A stretch of DNA of 64,000 bases, from assembly GCF_023065955.2 (NCBI RefSeq), contig NW_026622886.1, forward strand, positions 14,146,001 to 14,210,000, in the 5' to 3' direction. A program made the translations under genes and the position numbers. The DNA is from Ursus arctos (taxonomy: Eukaryota > Chordata > Mammalia > Carnivora > Ursidae). The notes beneath the pieces are model-generated. The model had not been told where the DNA came from. It saw nothing but the letters and a program-made list of their open reading frames with translations, and ran no database searches. How positions within the stretch are numbered: position 1 is the first letter of the stretch; every line of letters begins with the position of its first letter. This document shows, piece by piece, positions 25,060 to 37,839 of this stretch.

Positions 25060-26120
25060 CTTACAGGGTCAACATGAACATCAAATCAGATCACGCATGT
25101 GAAAGCATATGGCGAACTATTTAGAGGGATGTTAAGTCACAGAATTTGGAAGAATAACTTTTCTTCTGTGAGGAAACAAATTCTAGACCTGCCCCTAAAT
25201 ACACATACCCAGCAGCTCTCTCCAGACAGGACTGTTAGAATGCTGGGATCTGCCTCCTTGTCTTGCGGGCTCCAGACCTATTCACTCCATTTGTATGGTG
25301 TGCCTTTGAGGAGGATTCAAGTGTCAGCTGGTGCAGAGGGAAGGCACCCATCTGCTCTCTGACACGGACCACGTGGCAAGCATTACACTCTGAGGTCACC
25401 ATCTGCACTAACAACTCCCATCCAAGTACAGTTCAATGTCAACCTTACTCTAATCCTGAGTGAGCCAGGAACAAGGGCAGGTGACTCTGAGACCAGAGTC
25501 TTTCCACCAACAGTGCATCTGGGTCAGAGTATTTCAGAGCAGATCAACTCCAGGCTGACGAAGGAAGGGCCCAAGGCAAGGCCCTCAACTGTGAATCTCA
25601 GATCCAAAAAACCTCATCTAGGACATTCCCAGGTATAACGTGATCTGGGGTGTCTTGGGTATTTATTATTTTCCTTTATACCAAAATCCAGAGTCCTTTA
25701 GGGAATGGGGAGTATATCTACATTAGCTGAAGTATGTGGACAGTGTAAAAGGGCAGAAAAAACATCTTAGCTAGATGAAGAAACACAAACAAAAAGTGCT
25801 CCAAGAGCCCTAAAGCAAAAGGAATGGAAGAGAATAGTGGGATGGTCCTCTCTGATGAATTCAATGGTAACTTTAGACTTCAAAATAAGCTTGAATAGAA
25901 GCTGGTACTGTTCCCATTTTATAAATCAGAACAAAGAACAGGCGGCAGGTTGGCAATCTGTGTTCAGAGAACATGTATCTACTTATCAGGAATTAACAGA
26001 CTAGACTCAATGGCCTTCAAAGGTTTCTTTCAATTCTGAAATTCACCTTCCTCAAATGCAAAGTTCTCAGTCACTCCCTCTACAAAAGGTCAAGGTTCTT
26101 GGCATACAATACTCAAGGCC
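25060..26120. other. Stretch without a gene
   Basis: No splice-bounded exon is visible. Old repeat scraps are possible near 25900-26040 ('cccattttataaatcagaac'). Confidence 0.4.
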
Positions 26121-26124
26121 CTCA

Positions 26125-26660
26125 CAATCCGGCAGGCCTTAGCAGCTAAACCCGAGGAAGACTAGTATATAGGAGTAATCAGAGACAGGGTGGAAAGGAG
26201 GCAGGCAGAGGCCCAATCATGAAGGGCTAAAGAGACTGAACTTTATTCTCGAGATGTCTGGGAACCACTAAAGTTACAAAGGGAGAGGCACACCCAGATT
26301 CGCACTTTAGAAAGATTAAGGCAACAGCCATGTGGAGAATGGACTGGAGAGACTGCAAGGAAGACCAGGGACTAAATACGGTCCAAAGGTGAAAAGAGTA
26401 GGACCAAGGCGGGAGAGTGGGGATGAGGAGACAGACTCAGCAAGGCTTACTACTTGGATGTGGGGAACAGGACAAAACAAAGAACCTAGGATTAGTCTAG
26501 TTTTCTGGCTTGGACAACTGACTACATTCAACAAGACAGAAAATACAGGACAGAAAAGAATTTGAGGCAAAAAGATTGTTTTTGGCTAACCTGAGTTAGG
26601 GTGCTGTGGGACATCTATATGGACATGTCAAGAAAGAAGTCAGAAAGAGTTGGGTGGAAG
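26125..26660 (+). repeat. Ancient mammalian repeat, family uncertain
   Basis: 'cccaatcatgaagggctaaag', 'tggagaatggactggagaga' and 'cctgagttagggtgctgtgggacat' recur in mammalian genomes in this order. Similar wording appears at about 36500-37600 and 57860-58360. Confidence 0.5.
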
Positions 26661-27849
26661 ATTTGAGCCTAAAATACAGAATACACACCTCAGATGAAAT
26701 AGGGTTAGTGGCTACAGACCAGGAAGCAGATGGAGGAAGAGCGGAGGCAAAGGGCAGACTGAGCAGACTGTTATGTAAGGGATATATGTAGGAGAAGGTC
26801 TAGTGATGGACAGAGAAGAACAGAATGCATGGCTACAGAGCTTTAAGGAAGAGATCTCCCAAGAATTGAAATATCCCATAGAGAGAGGAGGAAAGGTAAG
26901 GATGGGAAAATACCTGCTGGGTTCGGCAATGAGGCGGTCACTGACGACCTGAGAATATACCCCACACGGGGGTGGGCGGATGTCAGATGCAGGGTTAAGG
27001 AATACAAAAATCAAAAAAACGGAAGAGAAGGAGTGCTGGCTTCTCTTGGATGGAGTTCGGCTGTGAAGAGATGTACAGGTGGACAGTAGTGAGAGGGGAT
27101 TCAAGTTAAGAGTTGGGTTTTCCTTATTTTGTTGGGTTTTTGGGCATGTATTTTTTTTTTTTTTTTATAGATTGAGAATTGAGTTTTGTCTTTTTGTTTA
27201 TAGGATGTAGAATTAGCGAATGTAAGTGCTAACTGGAAAGGGGAACTGAGAAGGTAAAGTACCTGAAGAGGCCAAAGGGACAGAACCCAGTATTATAAAG
27301 AGCAGCCACAAAACAAAGAAGGAGTGTAAGGGAAGCAGGTGATGAGAGAGGAGTCTATTCCAGTGAATCATAACTATTCATGTAATAATTTTCTCTTTGG
27401 AAGCCTCAAAAGGACCAGGGACCCTACATTTTCATTTTTACATCCTCAATACTTTACACAATGGCAGGTGCATAGGAGGCATTCAAAAAGTATTAGATGA
27501 ATTAAGTACCTAACTAGATTTACGGTTATGAAAATAGCAGTAATTGTGTGTCAGAAATAATATTTCTCAATAAGTAGTGCAACTGAATTTATACAGCAAT
27601 TTTTTCCCCAAGATGCAAAACAGATTTAAAAAAAAAAAAAATCAAATGTTGGGTCAGGTGAAGAGGTATCACCTAATTGTTCTCCTGCCCCTTGTTAATT
27701 CTTCAGCTTTCTGGTCAATCCCTATTCCATCATTAAACTACATTATAAAATAATTTTCTGTGCACAAATTAAAGTGACACCTTCAGTTTCATTCTGAATC
27801 CTCAACTCAAAAATATTAGCTTTAGCAGCCTTTACTATGTTGTAATTCA

Positions 27850-28120
27850 AAGCTACCAGTACAAACCATAAAATTTCTGGAAGAAAACATGAGGGGTGGT
27901 AAGGTCCTTAATAGTCTTGACAATGACTGTTTTGGGGTTTTGGATTTGTAAAGACAACAGAAACAAAAACAAGTGGGACTGCATCACAGTAAAAGCTTCT
28001 GCAAAAAGAAAACCATCAACAAAATGAAAAAGCAATCTAAGGAATACATGTATCAAATCGTTATGTTGTACAGCTTAAATTAATACAATGTTATATCAAT
28101 TATATCTCGATAAAACTAGA
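27850..28120 (+). repeat. L1 fragment
   Basis: 'aacaagtgggactgcatcac', 'aaaaccatcaacaaaatgaaa' and 'aatcgttatgttgtacagc' are L1 ORF2 and 3' UTR remnants with a deletion between them. Confidence 0.7.
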
Positions 28121-29193
28121 AGGAAAATGCTAGCAGCACAGATGCATAATGTACAATATCCAAAAATCACTTAGATGGAACTTTTAAATCTTCGTAGTTG
28201 TATTTTATTTAGCAAGGAAATGGTATCTAATGCTTCATAAAATGGTAACAGTGATACTAATGACACTTGAAGCCCTGACTTGGGATTAAGTGGGGAAAAA
28301 CTACCCTTTTCGTGCTTTACCACTCATACCCTCTTTGCAAACTATGCTATTCTAAGACCAAATGGTGCCCTGATGAAAGAGTAAAAGATTAAAATAGTAA
28401 GATTTATCCTCTGTCACACTTTCCCTCTAACAGGGAAAACGATTCAATGTTAAGGTATCAAAGAACCTCTCTGCATAGGGAAGGGAAGTAAGAGAACATC
28501 AGCTGCAATATCAGCAAATTTGAGAGCAGGCAAAAGCAAAAGGAGTGTTCAAACAGCCAAGCAAACAAATCATGGTGTTGAGCAGGAGCTAGTAAACTGG
28601 GAAGAAATTTCAGGTTAAGTCAATTAATGGTAATTAGATGAAGATAATCAAGGATGATTGTAACCCAAGTATAATGATTATTACAAAGAGTTTTAAGGAT
28701 TAAGGATACAGCCTTAGTTTAAGGGCAGAACCAAGACTTTAATAACCAAGTCTTTAATTCAACAAATATTGATCAACAATTATGTATCACTTACTGCCCA
28801 AGGCCATAGGGACCCAAATTCAAATCACACCTTTTCCCTGCCTGCATGGAGCTTACCATCTGCAGGGTGATGATACACACTTAACTAGGACTCGCTGTGG
28901 TTAACTGTCTGAATAAGGTGCTATGGGAACACCGAGGAAGGAGCGTGGGGTAGCCCTCACAGAGAAATGGCATTTGATCCAGATCTTAAATTTTATCAGG
29001 AAGAAGAGAAGGAAGAACAGGGTACTCTCAGTAAAAGTTCAGCATAAGTAAAGGCAGAAAGAAATTACAGTATACCAGCAGGGCTGGAACATAGGGCCAA
29101 AGCTAAGACGACAGACCAGGCAAGAGCATGAGAGTATTAAACTCCATACTATGAAGCTTGGACCAATTTTGGTGGTCCGGGACCACAGATAGT

Positions 29194-29735
29194 TAGCCTT
29201 TTTTTAATTTTTATAACACATAAAATTTATCATTAGAAACATTTAGTATATTCATAATGTGGGCAACCATACCACTATCCAGTTCCAGAAAATTTTCAGC
29301 ACTCCAAAAGGACACCCTATATACATTAAGCAATCACTCCTCATTTTCTCCTTCCCTCAGCCCGGGCAATCCCAGTCTGCTTTCTGTCCCTATAAATTTG
29401 CCTATTCTGGATAGTTCATATACATGGAATCATAAAATATATGGCCTCTTGTGTCCAGTTTCTTTCACTTAGCACAATGTTTTCAAGGTTCATCTACATT
29501 GTGGCAACTATTAGTACTTAATTCTTTTTTATGGCTGAATAATATTCCATTGCATGCGTATACCATATTTTATCAGATGGACATTTAGACTGTTCATACC
29601 TTTTGGCTATTGTGAATAGTGCCACTAGGAACACGTGTACCAATTTTTGTTTGAACACCTGTTTTCAGTTCTTTTGGGTATGTAGCTAGGAGTAGAATTC
29701 CTTGGTCATATGATAATTCAATGTTCCAGTTATTG
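29194..29735 (-). repeat. L1M 3' UTR, minus strand
   Basis: 'ccattgcatgcgtataccat', 'ttggctattgtgaatagtgcc' and 'agtagaattccttggtcata' are the reverse of an old L1 3' end. Confidence 0.85.
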
Positions 29736-30094
29736 CAGAAGTATCAAACCCACTGATGGTTTACATTTCGTTAGTAAGAAGGACATCAATTTAATAGATC
29801 TTGATGAGCACTTTTTTGGAGAATGGAATGAAAGCTATCAGAATACATGACAAATAATAAGGCTAAATATTTTCTGAAACTTTTTTCAGGGGAGATAGGG
29901 GAGGGGGAGATAACAATACAAAATTATTTCTCACTTTAGGTAAGAGTTTAAAAAAAAAATACTTTAAAGCCACAAGCTGAGAAAAGGTACCTGAATAGCA
30001 TTTTACAACCCACCAAACTGGGCATCCAAGCCCAGCCCAGGAGAAATGAGACAAGTAAGAGAAGAAAGAGAAGGAATCAGTGAGCTAGAGTAAT

Positions 30095-30250
30095 TAATAG
30101 CTTTCACTCGCATTTTAGGATTTTAAGAACACTTTTGTCTACTGTACCTCATTTGAGTCTCATAACAGCACCGTTTCACAGATGAAGAAGTCAAGGCTCA
30201 AAGAGGTCAAGCCCTTCGTGCGAAGGTAACATGATACGTGACACAGCTTG
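30095..30250 (+). repeat. MIR-like SINE
   Basis: 'tttgagtctcataacagcac', 'cagatgaagaagtcaaggctc' and 'gaggtcaagcccttcg' follow MIR. It lies directly before the orphan CpG-rich block. Confidence 0.6.
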
Positions 30251-30419
30251 GGAGAGACGCCAGGTCTTTGGTCTCCACCTTCCCACCATAATCTTCACCA
30301 GCTCCAAGGCATCTTTGAGATCGCTCTCACACCTGCTGCCACACTCAGAGATTGCACTCCGTTTCCAAAATCTGAAGTAAACGCCCTCTCGTTACACTCC
30401 CTAGTAGAGGGTTTCGTTT

Positions 30420-30835
30420 TTGTTTGCCTGGAGCGAGTCGGCGCTGCACCCCCTGCGGGAGCCGGGATCCGACTGCGCCGCCAGGTGGCCGGGCTCGCCC
30501 TCGGTGGCCCTGCGGTCTGCGCTGCGCCGCGCTCGGGCTCCCGCTGCGGCAGCCGCTCCACCTGCGCCAACACCGCCGCCTCCACCTACGCTCCCCCGCC
30601 GGGCTCGAGCGTCAGCCGGCCCGCAGCTGCCGCCTCCACCGCGCAGCCCCCGGCGCCGCCCCCGCCGCCCGCCTCCGCTCCCCGGCCACGCTCCGCCGCC
30701 GGGCCGCCGCAGCCCCCACCGAGTCCCCGCTGTCCCCGGAGCCGCCGGCGCCGCCCCCGCCGCCCGCCGCTGCGAGTCCTGCCCCGAACCTGGGCTAGAG
30801 GCTGCGCTGCACCCCGCCAGCGCCGCCCGTGAGAA
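30420..30835. promoter_or_regulatory. Orphan CpG-rich block, possible distal promoter
   Basis: This block of about 400 bases is dominated by C, G and CCG/GCC runs, with dense CpG. It sits in otherwise AT-rich repeat DNA, left of the last exon I can place at 41119. On the plus strand it ends at GCCC|GTGAGA (30829), which resembles a splice donor, so it could be a first exon of a non-coding RNA or an alternative promoter. Proline- and arginine-rich frames cross it in several phases, typical of GC-rich DNA rather than protein coding. It could also be a processed copy of a GC-rich 5' end. I favour a regulatory role over a protein. Confidence 0.5.
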
Positions 30836-31579
30836 ATCCCTAACAGTCTTTGTCTTTCATTGAGCTGACCAAACGTTCTTATTTGTGTGATGATTTAATC
30901 TCTGTTGCGTCCACTAGCCTGCATCATCACCATCACTCCATAATGAAAGCGACTTTGTCCAGGGTCACCACGGTAGACCCAGCACCTGATGCAGTGCTTG
31001 ACACACAGTAGGCACGTGATGGCACAGCTGTTGATTACACTACCTCTGAAGAGAAAACTACTCTCCCATTCTCCAGTTATAACCGTAAGTCAGTTGTAGC
31101 CTTATTTTCCTGAAAAAGACAAATTTCCAATCATGCAGGCTCCTAACAAGGTGAACGCAACCCTTTAGCTGCCTCTTCGCTGGACAGAGCTACCAACTGA
31201 ACCTGAATCCAGGTGCTCAGAAAATGTGCCCAGATGCCAGACCTCTTTTTCCTGATCCTCTACCTCGTCTTGGCTTTCCACATTATTTACAAATCAGCTG
31301 GTACCCACAAACCTGCCGAACTCTGATGAGCCACATCTCAAAAAATCCCAACCTACTTCATCTAAGCACTCGAACAAACAAGCAGCCAGTCACCTCCTCC
31401 CCATCCGGCCAAGGTCTGCGGAGACTTACCCCAGCCGAGTCTTGAGAGCGCCACAGTCCCTCCACCTCACTCCTTCCCGTTTATATCCGCTTCCTTCATT
31501 TCAACCAGCCAATGTGGTGGCTGCCAGCCCGCGCCATCTTACTCCCCCAGCTGCTGCCAGTGTTGACATTGTATGGCTC

Positions 31580-31915
31580 TCAGCTGAGTCTCTCTCTGGG
31601 CCTCGCTCTCAAAGAAAATTTCTCAAGATCACCCCTTTCCCTGTATCAGGCTGCATTCAGGCAATGATGGGAGGGTCCAAATGCGCTGTGGTGGGACAAT
31701 TTTGAAGGGTCATCCCAGCTCCAGATCTCCTTTTGTGATGGGCTGAGGCCATTGTGCATCATTGCAGCTCAGATCCACTCTCTGCCTAATGCTCCACCCT
31801 TCCATCCCCCCGCCCCCACACACACCTTGATCCCAAGGGCTCTCCCCAATAAACTTCTCACATGTACATCTATCATTCAGAATCTTTTCCCCAGAGATGC
31901 CAAACTAAGATAAGT
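31580..31915 (+). repeat. LTR-like tail with AATAAA (family uncertain)
   Basis: 'gatcccaagggctctccccaataaacttctcacatgtac' (31831-31869) resembles the polyadenylation end of an old LTR. Upstream, around 31500-31545, lie a CCAAT box (cagccaatg) and a YY1-like gcgccatctta. No coding remains are seen. Confidence 0.4.
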
Positions 31916-32232
31916 AAGCTCACTCTCAAGTTAATACCAGGGTTGTTGGGTTTTTGGTTTGGTTTTTAGTATCTAAACAATGTACAATAAAAAGTGAGAA
32001 CATTTACACCTCACCGGTCAATAATTTTCCCATCACAAGCAACCTCCCACTTAAAGCTGGTGGTAAAGCAAATGTCTTTATGGAGTGCTGTTTTGATCGA
32101 AACAATACTACCAAGGATCTTTAAGAAGATCCCTTTCTTTCACAGCAACTGCCTGTTGGTAACCATACATTCTTTGGTATAATATTGTTATCTGCATCTC
32201 ATACTAAATTCCAAGCTCCACAACCATCACAT

Positions 32233-32365
32233 GGGAGCTTGTTAGAAAAGCAGAATCTCACCCCCCCACACACAGACATGCACACCTACTAAAATAGGAT
32301 CTGCTGTTTAACAAGATCTCCAGGTGATTTTTATTCACATTGAAGTTTGAGAACCACTGGTCTAA
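32233..32365 (+). repeat. MER5A-like hAT fragment
   Basis: 'gggagcttgttagaaaagcag' and 'ctccaggtgatttttattc' ending 'gtttgagaaccactgg' match the terminal parts of this family. Confidence 0.65.
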
Positions 32366-33497
32366 GCTTCAAAGCTTCAGTATCATATATTAACTTTACT
32401 GAAATACTTGGGATCGCCACTCACTCACATACCACGTCTATGAGTCACAAGTCCAGTTGAAGCTATCTCCAAAATGCCCATCATATCCACGGCTCTGGGA
32501 CTATTTCAATCAGGCCCTCTTATCTCTTGAGGACAGCACTTTGAGTAGCAGAGTTCAGATGACCAGATGAATGGATGACTTTATTAGAGCATCTGAATGC
32601 CTCTGATTCTAAAGTATATCATTCTTTGCAAATTAGATTTAATACAGCTTTAAGTCAAACTTTGCAATGTCTTATATCAGAAATCCTCAAGTAGGTTCAT
32701 AGCTGCATCATTTAATTGACTTTGTCCTCATGTGCTGTTAATCATTTCCTGATTCACTGGTGTCTTCAATCTTCTAGAACTAAATAACCATCACACACAG
32801 AGAAGGAATTAACAGGATTGTGCTAGAATCAGAAATCAAGTGATGGGGCATGGCCTTGAATTCTGAAAAGAACAATATAGCCAAATTTAAGAGAACAAAG
32901 GGAAATTAGAAAAAGAAAGCTCAGTGATATATTTCTCTTAGCCAATTCTCTTGTCAAATGAATATTTCCAATGATCCTCTTAGTCCTAAAGTGAAGGTAG
33001 TCCCGAACTAATGTGAGTTTTTCTCAGAGAAGTGGCATATACATGGTGGTTAAGATTCTGGACCTGACCACAAATGTCAATTAATTCATTGAATGCCAAA
33101 AAAAAAAAATTGGAAATACCAGAGTAATAGCCTGAGAGAACCCAACTACCACGTACAACAGTATCTCTATGGACAATGCATTCATTGTTCAACCTTGAAT
33201 AGAAAGATACAGCTACTCCCAGCTGCCCTGGAATCAGCCTTGGTACACCATTCCACTGCCTCGAACACCAGTCCCTTAGCGAAACAACCTCTACTCAAAC
33301 GCTTGCCCTTCTACTGTGATATCTTCTACCCCGTCAGTATTCTAGAAAACCACAAATCACCTTCCGAAAAGCCAGAACAAGTGATTTTACTTGTTACAAC
33401 TACCCAACTTAAGTAGGCTAATCATCAGACCCACATTTCACCTAAACCTTACCAGGAAATTTTTTCCATAGGGTAAAGTTAAAATTGAAACACTCCT

Positions 33498-33698
33498 GGG
33501 GTGCCTGGGTGGCTCAGTCAGTTAAGCATCCAACTCTTGGTTTCAGCATCAGCTCATGATCTCAGAGTCATGAGACAGAGCCCCTAGTCAGGCTCAGTGC
33601 TGAGTCTGCTTGAGATTCTTTTTCCTTCTTCTTCTGCCCCTCCCACTGTGTGCACGTGCGCTCTGTTAATTAATTAATTAATTAAATCTTTAAAAAAT
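33498..33698 (+). repeat. Can-SINE, older subfamily
   Basis: Head ggtgcctgggtggctcagtc, tail (TTAA)n then aaatcttt. Flanks ttgaaacactcct and ttgaaatactctt are the diverged target duplication. Confidence 0.88.
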
Positions 33699-33714
33699 TT
33701 GAAATACTCTTTCA

Positions 33715-34010
33715 CGGACATTTTGAGAAAAGGAAAAAAATTTAAGGCAGAGAGAGAACCAGGTAGGTATCCATTCCATTAAAAAAGATTCATAAAATAT
33801 TCAATTAAAGCCAGAGAAGACAGAAAAAGAAAGAAAAAAAAAGAAACAATGAACAAATGCTATGAATAGGAAGCAGCTACAAATACGGTAGATATTAATC
33901 CAACTATATCAGCCATCATTTTAAATGTCTCATACATCACTTAAAGGACAAATTGTCAGAGTGGATAAAAACACAAGCCCCACTCTATGTATAGTATTTA
34001 AGAAATCCTC
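33715..34010 (+). repeat. Probable L1 ORF2 fragment
   Basis: 'acaaattgtcagagtggata' and 'aaaaacacaagccccactct' resemble old L1 ORF2. It is followed by a CTTT-rich tract at 34010-34070. Confidence 0.5.
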
Positions 34011-34721
34011 TTCTTTCCTTCTTTCTTTTTCTTTCTTTCCTTCTTTCCTTCGTTTCTTTCTTTCTACCTTTTGACCTCTTTCACCTTTTTAAAATATAAT
34101 GGCTTAGAAACTGTGTCTAATTTATATTGTCCTGTTTTTTACAGCTGTCCTTGCATTACTCTGTACCATGAATTGAGCTGGGCTGACACTCCAGCAGAAC
34201 TCCTGGCTTTAGCCTGACTGGACACACAGTCCGCAAGCAAGGGCAGGTCAGTGAGTGTCTCTTAAAGGGAGACCGCTGAGCTCCCAGCTGGGTCAGATTA
34301 CTCTCGTGGTCACATCAGGAGCTCAAGTTGCAGGGTCACTTTTTCTGGCACTTTACCTCTGAAATTTAAAACTCCTCTGTTTCCTTCAGCGTCGATTCTG
34401 AATGTATCTGATCACAATTTGTTGAAAGAAATTAAATTCACGCTATTAAATAGATACCTCTTCTAAGGTACTCTATATCTCAGACAAATTCATGGCATCA
34501 CCATAGTCTGACATATCTCAAGTTTTCAGAGTTCACACATACAGAAGCACTGGTAAGCTTACGAGGTCACTAGGAAAGGCAAGTGAACATCATGGAAAGA
34601 CACAGTGCCATGCTTAGATTGTAGGTACACAGGTAAAAGCTAGACCCTTGGGAAATGATTACCAATCTGAAACAGAGAATGGTCATTTCACATCTTCCTT
34701 CCTTTTCACAAGTGAGGGACT

Positions 34722-34909
34722 GCTCAGTCAGTTAAGTGACTGACTCTTGGTTTCAGCTAAGGTCATGATCTCAGGGTTGTGGGATCAAGACCCACATCCA
34801 GCTCTGTGCTCAGAGTGGACTCTGCTTGAGATTCTCTCTCTCCCTCTCCTTCTGCCCCTCCCCCAGCTCGTGTTCTCTCTCTCTTAATAAATAAATCTTT
34901 TAAAAAGAG
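34722..34909 (+). repeat. Can-SINE lacking its first bases
   Basis: It starts at 'ctgctcagtcagttaagtg', without the usual ggggcgcctgggtgg head, and has the normal 'aataaataaatctttt' tail. I could not find a convincing target duplication. Confidence 0.8.
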
Positions 34910-35127
34910 GTGACACCTTAAACTTGGGGGAAAAATCTCTCTCTTTGGAAAGAAATTCCTTCTTTGCTTTTGACTAGGATACAATTTGCAAAAGGCACCT
35001 GTTAAATACAAGGTAAAATTCATTACAACCCACAAACACATTCTCAACAATTAGGTTACCAGATTGCTCCCACTAAGCAGAATTCCAAAGAACAGGACCA
35101 GATTTCATTGGTGTAAATCAGTGGTTC

Positions 35128-35325
35128 TTAACTGGGGACAATGTTGCACCTCCCCACCCAGGGACATCTGGCAATGTTGGGAGGTAATTTTTGGTTGTCA
35201 CAACTAGCATCCAGGTGGGTAGAGGCCAGAGATGCAGCTGAACACCTACAGTGTACAAGACAGCCCCCACCGCAAAGAATGACTCTGTTCAAAACGACAA
35301 TAATACCAAGGTTGAGAAACTGATA
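35128..35325 (+). repeat. MER20-like hAT copy
   Basis: 'cagtggttcttaactgggga', 'ggacatctggcaatgttggga', 'gtagaggccagagatgcagc' and the end 'aggttgagaaactg' match this short hAT family with its terminal inverted repeats. Confidence 0.75.
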
Positions 35326-35589
35326 TAAGTGAACAAGAAGAGAAAAGGCCTTGGTGCAGCATGAAATAAAATTTAGGAAGAGTTAAAGGACAGGAAGAAA
35401 TATGGAAAAGAGAAAATCAGAAGTGCCAAAGACATACTTTATCAAGAACAGCCCCAGATAGAGCAGCAAGAACAGAGCCCTGGAAATGCCACAAAGGCAG
35501 GGACCACGGCAAGGGCAAGGTATAAGACACAGGAAGAGAAAGTCGAAGGGAAGAAGTAGCATTAAGAATTAATGATGAACATGAACAAT

Positions 35590-35745
35590 GAATTAAGGAC
35601 CACGTCACATAAATTGCAGAATGTTTAGCAGCATTCCTGGCCTCAAACCCTGTAATACCTCCTGCCCACTTATGTCAACCAAAAATATCTCCTGACATTG
35701 CCAAATGTCCACCATGAGACAAAATCATTTTTGGTTGAAAACCAT
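35590..35745 (-). repeat. MER20-like hAT copy, minus strand
   Basis: 'gcagcattcctggcctcaaa', 'gacattgccaaatgtcc' and 'aaaatcatttttggttgaaaacca' are the reverse of the family seen at 35128-35325. Confidence 0.65.
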
Positions 35746-35759
35746 TCTTCTAGAGGGAT

Positions 35760-36450
35760 CTTTTTTAATTAAAAAATATATTTTTCCCCTCATTTCTTTC
35801 ATCTTAGTCCTTTCTTCTGGCTTAATTTCCTTCTTTTCTAAAGTAGGCTTTTCAGTCATTCTTTCACTAGGTTTGCATTGTGTATACTTTCCCAATCTTT
35901 TTCCAAAAATGTTCTCATGCTGACAACCCTCTTCAGTAATCATTTAGCTGGATTTAGAATTCTGAATTGAATGTTATTTCCTTCAGTACTTTTAAGATAC
36001 CAACCCACTGTCTTCTGGCCTTTATCATTATTATTGGAAAGTCTACCTTAAGTTTGTTTCTCATTTGCAAGAAATCTGTTTTTTCCCCTCAGAATTCTAA
36101 TATTTTTATGTTTGTGTTTTGCTGACTCACCATAATATGTTGATAATATGTGGATTTAGTTTTACTTATTCTGTTTGGTACTCACTGTTTTTCTGGAATC
36201 AAAATATTTGGGAAATTTCTGGGAAATTCTCATTGTCTTTTTTTAAATATTCTATGTCTCTCCATTCTTACTATTCTCTTAATCCAGAACAGGATTTCTA
36301 TTAATTGTAAATTGGATTTTCTCATTCTGTCTTCTTGTTTTTCTACCTCCTACCTTTCTATTTTGCATTTGGGATAATTCCTTCAGCTCTATCTTCCAGG
36401 CCTAATTCTCTCTTCAACTGTGTCTAATCTGCAGTTGAAATGGTCCTAGA
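35760..36450 (-). repeat. Old L1 5' region fragment, minus strand
   Basis: 'ttcagtacttttaagatacc', 'cactgtcttctggcctttat' and 'cttccaggcctaattctctc' are typical of reversed old L1 upstream sequence. It is broken. Confidence 0.55.
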
Positions 36451-36499
36451 AAATATACTTCCTATATACCAGGCTCTACACTGAACAAACAAATACATG

Positions 36500-37600
36500 A
36501 TTAAGACACTAAATCTCAACTCAAGAACTTTACATCTAGTAGGCCAGCCACATGTGAAAAGGAAACTATTTCACAATGTAACAAGAGCAGAATTCAAAAT
36601 GTCAATGGGAATTGCCAGTGGAAACAGAAAGAATGATTAAATATGCTGAGGAGAAAAGGAAAAGAATTCACAGAGGAGGTCACTTCTTAGGTAAGTTTGA
36701 AGAAAACATTTTCTAGGAGGAGAGTGTATCCACGCAGAGGGCACAGCATGTGCAAAATCATGAATGTTTGAGGAACAGGAAAGAATTACATGTAACCATG
36801 GTATGGATGCATCTGAAGAGAGTAGTGAGGTATGTCAGGGGGTCAGGTAAGCTAGTTAGGAAGGCCCTCAAGTACCATGTATAAAGCGTTTAGACTTTAC
36901 TGTTGGCAATGGGGGAAATAACCGCGGTTTTCGCAAGGGATAGGAGAGGGCAGTAATAGAGCGAGGGAGGAAGAGAGCAAGAGAGAGAGAGAGAGATGAA
37001 TTTGAAAAAATGAACCCTGTGGACATGGAAGAATTAAGATGTAGGGAAGCTGGTTATAAGACTGCTGTATTAGTCCAGGTAGAGATGATGAGAGTTTGAG
37101 CTGAGATCGTGTTAGTAGAGATGATGAGAATGCTCTTAATTAGAGATATTTCTAAGGTAAACATAAAGTCTGTGTGAGCCAGCTGGCTATGGAGGCTGAC
37201 GGCCAGCAGAGAGTTGAGCATGAGGACGCTGACTTTTTGGCTTAGGAGTGTGGACAGACTGTGACACCATTAAACAGAGTAAGAAACTCAACTCTGAGAG
37301 CTACCAGAAGCAAGTTCCTTTTGTGGCACATAGTTTTGAGATGTCTGGGATATATCCAGGCTGAAAGTTCTGGAAGGCAGTTGCAAGCTCATCTTTAAAG
37401 CTTGGCAGGGAAATCAGACAGGGCAATAGCACAGTAGAGTCACCAGCATGCAGCTGGGCACTGAATACAATGGGAGAAAGTGACTGAGAATCAGCTGGTG
37501 GCAGAGAATGACCAAAAATGTAAGTAGGGAAGCAAGTGGTAAAGCAGGTTGATACCCATCAAAAACTGGGTATCAAACCTACGCAGAATATCTGAGACAG
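36500..37600 (+). repeat. Ancient mammalian repeat, family uncertain
   Basis: It contains 'ggaaggccctcaagtaccatg', 'ggtagagatgatgagagtttg' and 'gagatgtctgggatatatcc', the same recurring family as at 26125-26660. It is non-coding and contains a GA-rich tract near 36965-36995. Confidence 0.5.
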
Positions 37601-37839
37601 AGCGAGTTTCCAGACTTTCCTCCTATGGTTCTCTCAAATTTATCTTCTTTTAATTGATGAAATCATTCAATAACATCTTTTGTACTCGATATATTTTTAT
37701 GAATATATTTTAATGTTACATTTTTATAACAGCATATTTTAATACTATATTATTTGTATTTTAATAGTGTATTAATGAAATACCTCAATAACAAAAATGT
37801 ATATGTGATCACCTAATGTGAAATCTTCTATCTTAGCAC

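Noticed and set aside
26712..27104. 130-codon minus-strand open frame
   Set aside because: It overlaps an old repeat region, lacks matching splice sites and has no recognisable domain.
30248..30863. Long proline- and arginine-rich open frames in the orphan CpG block
   Set aside because: Open frames occur in several phases on both strands, as expected from stop-poor GC-rich DNA. No splice-consistent or recognisable protein emerges.
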